Assembly (NCBI GenBank): GCA_963789075.1
Contig: CAWBJQ010000002.1
Coordinates: 620,001-684,000, forward strand
Direction of reading: 5' to 3'
DNA length: 64,000 nt
Origin: DATATJ01 sp963789075
GTDB taxonomy: Bacteria; Acidobacteriota; Vicinamibacteria; Vicinamibacterales; CAVVIG01
Shown here piece after piece: positions 56,997-64,000 of the stretch. The notes under the pieces are model-generated. The model was not told where the DNA came from and searched no databases. It was given only the letters and a program-made list of their open reading frames with translations. The translations under genes were made by a program, and so were the position numbers. Positions within the stretch are counted from its first letter, which is position 1, and each line of letters begins with the position of its first letter.

Positions 56997-57135
56997 CTGT
57001 CGACACGGTCGACCCCTCGTAGACAGGCAGACCGGTCGGACGCTCAGACCCGGTACATGAGTCGCATAAGTCAGCGCAGCGATACTGGCTGGACACACCC
57101 GACCCGGCACGCGACAATAGATCGTCCCTTTTGTG

Positions 57136-59629
57136 ATGCAGTTTCATGGCTTCTTGTCGGCGGGGTACGGCGCTGTCCGCCGCGTGGTGACGCTCGTCCT
57201 GTGCCTGCTGCCGGCGGCGTCGTCTCTGCGCAAGCGGCGCCGGCCGGCGTGATCGAAGGCGCCGTCACGACGCAAAGCCGCACGGTTCCGCTCGCGGGCG
57301 CGGTCGTCACGCTCCGCAGCGGCGATCACGACGTGGCGACGCTGTTGGCCGACGCGGACGGTCGCTTTCGCTTTCAGCACGTGCCGGACGGCCGCTTTCA
57401 GGTCGTGGCATCGCTCGACGGATTTACGACCACGACCGTCCAGGCCGTCGTCAGCGGACAGCAGACGGTCGAGGTGTCGCTGGATCTTCCCATCACCAGC
57501 ATGACCGAGCACGTCGAGGTCGTCGCGCCGATCACGGTCGTGCCGGCCACCGGCACGTTGAGCGGCACCGACGAGGTCAACGGGAAGGAAATCGACCAGA
57601 TGACGTCCGGCGGCGGGTTTCAAGCGGCGCTGCGTCTGCTGGCGAGCGTGATCGAGGTGCCGGGCGGCGTGAGCATCAAGGGCGGACGTCCGAGCCAGTC
57701 CAGCGTGCAGATCGGGCCGACCACGCTCGTCGATCCGTCCACCGGCCTCACGCACGTCTCGCTGCCCGACGATGCGATCGATTCGGTGGCGGTGCTGCCG
57801 AATCCGTATGCGGTGGAGTTCGGCCGCTTCTCGTCCGGTCTCGTGGTGATTCAGACGCGCCGCGCGGGCGATCAGTGGCACACGCGGTTGAACAATCTGG
57901 ACCCGGCGTTTCGCACGTCGCGCACCGGAAATCCCTTCGACGTCCTGGGCATTTCGTATTTCAGCCCGCGTCTCGAGACCGGCGGTCCCATCATCAAGGA
58001 CCGCCTGTTCCTCGAGCAGACGGCGCAGTTCCGGTACAGCACGAGCGATGTGCCGAGCCGTCCGCAGAACGAGCTGAAGACGGATCGCTGGTTCAGCACG
58101 TTCACGCGCGTCGACGCCAACCTGTCTCCCGAGCACTCGTTGATGGCGACCAGCCGGCTTTTTTCCGCGCGTGTCCACAGACGCGAACCTCGGTACCTTC
58201 ACGCCGCCCCTCGCGACGGTGGACCAGCACAGCAAAGTCAATCACGGCGCGTTCACCGAGCGGGCGCTCTGGACCGACTCGCTGTTCTCGGAGACGACGG
58301 TGCAGATGCACCACTACACCAACGACGTCACGCCGCGCGGCACGCTTGCCGATGGAGCTGCTGCCCGGAGACGACGGACGGCAACTTCTACAACACGCCA
58401 GCATCGCAGCACCAACACGTATCAATGGATCGAATCGGTGTCGGGATCGAGCAACACGTGGGGCGGGCTGCACCTCTACAAGTTCGGCGTCGACCTGCTG
58501 CACAGCGACTACAACGGCACGAGCGCGAGCAACCCGGTGCTGATTCCGGCCGAGGATCGGACGGCACGCTGGCGCGCCGGCTCGATTTCGGACCGACCGA
58601 CCACGCAGGCGGTGAGCAGCACGGACGTCGCGCTGTTCCTCCAGGATCGGATTCAGCCGACGACGCGCTGGTATGCGGAGCTCGGCGGACGGATCGATCG
58701 CGACGGCGTCATCGATCGGTTCAACGCGACGCCGCGCATCGGGACCGCGGTGCTGCTGAACGAGTCGGGCACCTCGGTGGTCCGCGGCGGCTACGGGCTG
58801 TTCTACGAGCGGACGCCTTCCACGGTCGGCGCGTTCAGCGGGTTTGAAAACGCGGTGGACACGCGCTTCGCCGCCGATGGCGTGACGCCGCTCGGCCCGC
58901 CGATCCTGTTCCAGCACACGGTGTCGCCGGATCTGCGGACGCCGCGCAGCCGCACCTGGGACCTGGCGTACGATTACCGCGCGAACGCGCACTGGGCCTT
59001 TCACTTCGGCTTCATCGACCGCGCGGGTTCGAACGAGCTGATCGTCTCGCCGATCACCACCCCATCGTCCGGCGAGCTGCTGCTCGAGAGCACCGGACAA
59101 TCCAGCTACCGCGAGCGCCGAGGCGAGCGTGCATTTCACGCACAGCCATGGCGTCGACGTGACGCTGTCGTACTCGCGCTCGGTCGCTCGCGGCGATCTG
59201 AACTCGCTGGCGAGCTATTTCGATGTGATGATGTGGCCGATCATCGGCCAGAATGCGTACGCGCCGACGAGCGCCGACGTGCCGAACCGCTTCCTGGCGC
59301 GCGGGCGCGCGATGCCGACCGAGCGGTGGCTGCTGGTCGGCATCTTCGACTGGCGCAGCGGCCTGCCGTATTCGGTCGTGGACGAGTATCTCGATTTCGT
59401 CGGGGCGCGCAACGCGCTGCGCTTCCCGCCGTACGCGCGGACCGAACTGGGCATCGAGCACCGGTTCAAGATCTTTAAATATCAGCCATGGATTGGCGTC
59501 CGCGCGTTCAATGCGTTCGACAAGTTCCTCCCAACCGACGTGCAGGCCAATATCTCGTCACCGGCCTTTGGCACGTTCTATAACTCCGAGTACCGGCAGC
59601 TCCGCATCCAGATCCGCTTCGAACGGTAG
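57136..59629 (+). CDS. TonB-dependent receptor with an N-terminal carboxypeptidase-regulatory domain, several frame changes
   Basis: A signal peptide (RRVVTLVLCLLPAA region) is followed by a carboxypeptidase-regulatory-like beta-sandwich (VIEGAVTTQSRTVPLAGAVV, then HVPDGRFQVVASLDGFTTTT), a plug-like region (PGGVSIKGGRPSQSSVQIGP) and many beta-strands to a final Phe/aromatic-rich strand EYRQLRIQIRFER, the usual end of outer-membrane barrels. At roughly 830 residues it is short for the Oar-like group. Frame changes near 57210, 58170, 58350-58420 and 59125 must be bridged. It probably imports a glycan or other ligand; the TonB box is not identifiable. It is divergent from the ceramide genes. Confidence 0.78.
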
Positions 59630-59655
59630 CCCGGCGGCCGACGCGCCAATGCGGC

Positions 59656-61545
59656 ATGATTGGTTCGCCGTTGGATAAGGATCGCCGCTCCCGCCTCCCG
59701 CTCCTGATTCTGTCCGCCCTCGGCGTCGTCTTCGGCGACATCGGCACGAGTCCGCTGTATGCGCTGCGCGAGTGCTTCGCCGGCGTCGCACGCCATTCCA
59801 GTGACCGCGGGCAACGTGCTGGGCGTGCTGTCGCTCATTTTCTGGTCGCTCATCATCACCGTCTCGATCAAGTACGTGCTGTTCGTGATGCGCGCCGACA
59901 ACGGCGGGGAAGGCGGCATTCTCGCGCTGGTGGCGCTCGTCCGCGCGAAGGGGCAGTCGAGGCCATCGCGCCCTGATCGCGATCGGCCTGTTCGGCGCGG
60001 CGCTGCTCTACGGCGACGGCATGATCACGCCGGCGATTTCCGTGTTGAGCGCGGTCGAAGGCCTCGGCATCGCGACGCACCGGTTCGAATCCGTTCGTCG
60101 TGCCGATCACGGTCGTCATCCTGATCGCGCTGTTTCTGGTTCAGCATCGCGGCACGGGCGGCATCGGCGCCGTGTTCGGGCCGGTCATGGTCGTGTGGTT
60201 CGTCGCGATCGCGCTGCTCGGCGCTGCCGCACATCCGCGAGAACCCGGTCGTGCTCACGGCGCTCAATCCGATGCACGCGGTGCGCTTCTTCGCCGAGCA
60301 CGGCCTGCGGGCGTTCGTGACGCTCGGCGCGGTGTTCCTGTCGGTGACCGGCGCCGAGGCGCTGTACGCCGACATGGGGCACTTCGGCCGGTCGCCGATT
60401 CGCATCGCGTGGTTCGCGCTCGTGCTGCCCGCGCTGGCGCTGAACTACCTCGGTCAGGGCGCGCTGCTGCTCTCGCATCCCGCGGCGGCCGCGAATCCCG
60501 TTCTATCTGCTCGCGCCGGCGCCGCTGCTGTATCCGCTCGTCGCCCTCGCGACGATGGCGACGGTGATCGCGTCGCAGGCGGTGATTTCGGGCGCCTTCT
60601 CGCTGACGCAGCAGGCGATTCAGCTCGGATATTCGCCGCGCTTCGACATCCACCACACGTCGGCGCACGAAAAGGGACAGGTCTACATCCCGGAAATCAA
60701 CTGGCTGCTGATGATCGCCACGGTCGGCCTCGTCTTCGGCTTCCGCACGTCCACCAATCTCGCCGCGGCGTACGGCATGGCCGTGACGACGACGATGGTG
60801 ATCACGACGCTGTTGGCGTATTTCGTCGCGCGCGAACGCTGGCACTGGAGCGTGTGGCGCGCCGGCGCAGTCACCGGCGCGTTCCTCGCCATCGACCTCA
60901 CGTTCTTGGCGCCAATGTCATCAAGATCGCGCACGGCGGCTGGTTCCCGCTGGTGGTCGCGGCGGTCATCTACGCTGATGATGTCGACGTGGCACACGGG
61001 CCGGCGCCTCGTGTTGCAGCCGGCTCGACGAGTCGCACGAGCGGCTCGACGATTTCTTCGCGGAGCTCGCGGCGCATCCGCCGGTGCGGGTGCCGGGCAC
61101 CGGCGGTCTTCATGACGGCGCGGCCGCAGGGCGCACCGCCGATCCTCGTGCACCATCTGAAGCACAACAAGGTGCTGCACCAGCAGGTCGTGCTGCTCAG
61201 CGTGTCGATTCTCGACGTGCCGTCGGTCGAGCGGTGAGCCGGACATCGAGGTCCATCGTCTGTCGAACGGCTTCTACCGGGTGATCGCGCGGTACGGGTT
61301 CATGCAGACGCCCGAACGTCACGGCGGCGCTGGCCGCGGCGCGGCAGCAGGGGCTCGCGTGGCGGGATGAGGACACGACCTACTACCTCGCGCACCTCAC
61401 GCTGTTCGCCAACGATCGCATCGGCATGTCGGCGTGGCGCGACAAGCTGTTCATCTTCCTGTCGCGCAACGCGCGGCGCGCGACGAACTTCTTCCGCATC
61501 CCCGCCGATCGCGTCGTCGAGATCGGCATTCAGTTGGAGTTGTGA
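59656..61545 (+). CDS. kup: Kup-family potassium uptake protein, broken by many frame changes
   Basis: The N-terminal ALGVVFGDIGTSPLYALREC is the Kup signature. ADNGGEGGILALVALVRAKG, LIAIGLFGAALLYGDGMITP and AVFLSVTGAEALYADMGHFG are further diagnostic segments, then IPEINWLLMIATVGLVFGFR and the C-terminal soluble part (HHLKHNKVLHQQVVLLSV; IPADRVVEIGIQLEL). At least nine frame changes are needed to join these between 59656 and 61545, far more than in neighbouring genes. Each protein block is well conserved, which argues for sequence errors, but a decaying pseudogene cannot be ruled out. It would import K+ with protons across the inner membrane. Confidence 0.8.
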
Positions 61546-61562
61546 GCGCGTTACAGAATGCT

Positions 61563-62045
61563 TCATCCGGCCATCACGATCACATCCACCCAGTGTCCAT
61601 CGAGCTGGCCCTGCTCGTGGTAAATGCCCACCGGGGAGAAGCCCGCGCGCGTGTAGAGCGCGACGCCGGCGGCGTTGTGCGCGAGCGCGGCGAGCACCAT
61701 CTTGTGATAGCGGAGCTCGCCCGCACGGTCGATGAGGCGATCGAGCAGCTGCGAGCCGATGCCTCGTCCGCGCCAGCTTCGCTCGACGTAGACGGAAAAG
61801 TCGACGACGTGATCGTAGGCGGTGCGTGCGTTGAAGGCGTTGAGGCTGCCCCAGCCGACGACCGCTCCGTCGGCGGACGCGACGATCACGGGGTGACGCG
61901 GGTCGCGATCGGCGAGCCATTGCCGGCGCTCGGCGGGTGTGCGCAGCGCCGTCTCCAGCGTGGCGATGCGATCGGCGATGCCCTGGTTGAAAATCGTGCA
62001 GATCGCGTCGGCATCGTCCGCCGTGGCGGCGCGGAGCGTGATCAT
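61563..62045 (-). CDS. GNAT N-acetyltransferase, phosphinothricin-acetyltransferase-like
   Basis: A 160-residue single GNAT domain: ITLRAATADDADAICTIFNQ, VIVASADGAVVGWGSLNAFN, YDHVVDFSVYVERSWRGRGI (the acetyl-CoA motif RGRGIG) and HNAAGVALYTRAGFSPVGIY. The arrangement SxxVxxxWxxGRGIG and the C-terminal GHWVDVIVM segment resemble the Pat/Bar and YncA group, which acetylate phosphinothricin, methionine sulfone or related amines. The natural substrate is unknown. The start at 62045 is preferred to one at 62069 because the conserved strand begins there. It is convergent with kup. Confidence 0.82.
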   Translation of the reverse strand: MITLRAATADDADAICTIFNQGIADRIATLETALRTPAERRQWLADRDPRHPVIVASADGAVVGWGSLNAFNARTAYDHVVDFSVYVERSWRGRGIGSQLLDRLIDRAGELRYHKMVLAALAHNAAGVALYTRAGFSPVGIYHEQGQLDGHWVDVIVMAG

Positions 62046-62075
62046 GGAGCGGAATCTACATGCTACCATCGGCCT

Positions 62076-62166
62076 TCATCACGGAGAATGAAGAACACGA
62101 AGTCCACGGAGGAATAGTGTGCAAAGAATCCTTCGTGATCTTCGTGCTCTCCGTGCCTTCGTGATG
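62076..62166. repeat. Family B palindrome in a divergent gap
   Basis: Left arm TCATCACGGAGAATGAAGAA and on to GTCCACGGAGG; right arm TCCTTCGTGATCTTCGTGCT and on to CCGTGCCTTCGTGATGA. It lies between the divergent GNAT and AddB-like genes and therefore in a promoter region, unlike the copies between convergent genes. Confidence 0.8.
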
Positions 62167-62227
62167 AAGATCACCGTCATCTTTTGATCACCGGCAGCGT
62201 GGCGCTGCTGATTCCCGATTGTCCGGC

Positions 62228-64000
62228 ATGGCGTCCGGAAGGAGCTTGCGCGTGCACACCATCGTCTCCACCTCCGCAGCGGCCCGGTTGTCGGCCGCCC
62301 GGCGCTTCGTAGTCGAGGCGCCGGCTGCTGCGGAAACCCTCATCGTGTCGGCCTCTCGCGGCGCAGCGGATGATTTTGCCCGCGATCTCGCGCGCGAACG
62401 GACGGCGACGTTCGGCCTTTACCGATTCAGCCTGACGCAGCTCGCCGCGCGGCTGGCGGCGCCCCTCCTCGCCCGCGATCGGCTGTCGCCGGCGACCGCT
62501 CTCGGCGTCCAGGCGGTGGCAGCCCGTGCGCTGTTCGACGCCGACCGCGAGGGCGCACTCTCGTACTTCGAACCAGTGGCCGAGACGCCCGGCTTTCCCC
62601 GCGCGCTCGCGCGGACGCTGGAGGAACTCGCGCTTGCATCGGTGCCGCCGGCGGCACTCCAGCGGCTTGGCGATGGCGGCGCGGATCTCGCCGCGCTCTT
62701 CGATCGGTTCGACGAGCAGTTTCGGTCGGCGTCGGCGGTCGATCGCGCGGCGTTTCTCGGTCTGGCCACCGTCGCCGCCGCCGATCCGCACGGGGCATAC
62801 GCGGCGTGCCGCGTGCTGCTGGTCGATGTGGCGGTCGGCAATGCGACGGAGCGCGCATTCGTCGAGGCGCTGCTCGCGCGCGCGCCGGCGGCGTTCGCCA
62901 CGGTTCCTGCCGGGGACGCGCCGACCCTGGCCGCCTTCGCGGCCGCAGGACCCGTGATCGATCTCGATCGAGACGAGCCGAATGGCCTCGACCGCGTGCG
63001 ACGCTATCTGTTCGCTCCTTCGGCGCCGCCGCTCGCCGATCCCATCGGCGAGGTCGAGCTGTTTTCAGCGCCGGGTGAAGGACGGGAGTCGGTCGAGATC
63101 GCCCGCCGCGTGCTACGGGAAGCGCGCCGCGGCGTGGCCTTCGATCGCATGGCCGTTGCACTGCGCGCACCGCAGCACTATGCCGGTCTGCTCGAGCACG
63201 CCCTTGAGCGCGCGGGCGTGCCGGCGTACTTCGAGCGCGGGACGCGCCGGCCGCATCCGGCCGGCCGCGCGTTCCTTTCCCTGCTCGGCTGCGCGCTCGA
63301 CAATCTCTCGGCCCGCCGGTTCGCGGAATACCTCTCGCTCGGCCAGGTGCCTGACGGATCGGCCGCCGCGCATTCAGATGGCGTTTCCCGCGTCCAACGA
63401 CGAAGTGTTCGGCGCGATGGCGGATCGCGCGGACGCCGCCCCGCGTGGTGAAGACGCGGGTCCGGACGATGGTGAGACGACCGGCGCACCGTGCGGTGCG
63501 CGCGCCGTGGAAGTGGGAACGGCTGCTCGCGGATTCGCGCGTGATCGCCAGCGCCGATCGCTGGGCGCGCCGGCTGAACGGGCTCGTCGAAGAGTGCGAG
63601 CTGCAGCAGCAGGAGCTCCGGCGCACCGAGCCGGAATCGCCGCGCATCGACCAGCTCGCGAGGAAGATCGAAGACGTGCGGCAGCTGGCGGCGTTTGCGC
63701 TGCCGATCATCCGCACGCTCGGTGCGTGGCCGGCGCAGGCCACGTGGACCGAGTGGCTCGACGCCTTCGAAGACCTCGCGCCGCGAGCGCTTCGTCGTCC
63801 CGATCGCGTGCTGCGCGTGTTCGCCGACCTGAGGCCGATGGGGGCCGTCGGGCCGATCACGTTGCCGGAAGCGGCGCGCGTCCTCGCCGACCGTCTCGCG
63901 ACGCTCGAGGCGGAGCCGCCGGCACGCCGCTACGGCCGCGTGCTCGTCGCGAGCCCGGCGCAGCTGCGCGGCCGCATCCTTCGACGTCGTCTTCGTCCCC
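62228..64000 (+). CDS. AddB-like helicase/PD-(D/E)XK nuclease family protein, N-terminal part, one frame change, cut by the window edge
   Basis: The N-terminus VHTIVSTSAAARLSAARRFV and the following ETLIVSASRGAADDFARDLA, FGLYRFSLTQLAARLAAPLL and AVALRAPQHYAGLLEHALER resemble the inactivated helicase part of AddB-type recombination proteins, which load and guide an AddA helicase and carry a nuclease domain at the C-terminus. The frame changes near 63370; the product resumes and continues as RAPWKWERLLADSRVIASAD and so on to the right edge. The Walker A motif and the nuclease site are not in the window. The AddA partner would be expected just downstream. Confidence 0.65.

Overview
This GC-rich 64 kb window is bacterial chromosome with no rRNA, tRNA, prophage, insertion sequence or CRISPR array that I can see. 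The gene content suggests an Acidobacteriota genome, perhaps Vicinamibacteria-like: many secreted metallopeptidases (M14, M28, M3, S9, MA-like), a TonB receptor with a carboxypeptidase-regulatory domain, BACON and Ig-like lipoproteins, and lineage-restricted small proteins. The taxonomic call is inference, since there is no marker gene.

About half of the genes are interrupted by one or more single-base frame changes while the encoded protein continues at once in another frame (ABC-F, AlgI-type MBOAT, threonine synthase, oligoendopeptidase F, Kup, the TonB receptor and others). Most behave as one extra base. I treat them as sequence or assembly indels and give whole-gene coordinates that span them.

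Layout. 1-6.3 kb: AsmA-like gene, ABC-F ATPase, small unknown genes, a bacterial metallothionein hidden by a frameshift, a Dabb protein and a secreted HELGH-motif protein. 6.5-9.4 kb: M14 carboxypeptidase-like protein. 9.6-13.9 kb (minus): BACON lipoprotein, AlgI-type MBOAT O-acyltransferase and AlgJ/AlgX-like protein, probably a surface-glycan acetylation operon. 14-15.6 kb: Ig-like lipoprotein and an unknown protein. 15.6-20.1 kb: overlapping operon of alpha/beta hydrolase, NitT/TauT-type ABC importer and TauE/SafE exporter. 20.1-24 kb: SDR threonine-dehydrogenase-like gene, thrB, thrC. 24-39.6 kb: gluconokinase, quinone oxidoreductase, FKBP, aldo/keto reductase, MFS, metallophosphoesterase, class A beta-lactamase-like protein, PRC-barrel, PepF, CoA-binding protein, APC and EamA transporters, YciE-like protein, amine oxidase and rhodanese. 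39.7-51 kb: M28 and S9 peptidases, a four-helix-bundle protein between inverted 8-bp repeat arrays, TraB/GumN, GlcD-like oxidase, a histidine kinase, a cysteine-dioxygenase-like cupin and an MA-like peptidase.

51.2-56.9 kb holds what looks like a complete bacterial ceramide pathway: acyl carrier protein, acyl-AMP ligase and serine palmitoyltransferase on the plus strand, facing a ceramide synthase-like acyltransferase and a ceramide reductase-like SDR on the minus strand. The window ends with a TonB receptor, Kup, a GNAT acetyltransferase and the start of an AddB-like helicase/nuclease.

The gaps between genes are unusually rich in short repeats of several distinct word families: 8-bp tandem arrays, 60-100 bp imperfect palindromes, REP-like hairpins and perfect GGTCC/GCAGGAC hairpins. 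Several intrude into genes. One supplies the hydrophobic core of a lipoprotein signal peptide. Another lies inside a hydrolase gene and adds an in-frame stop.
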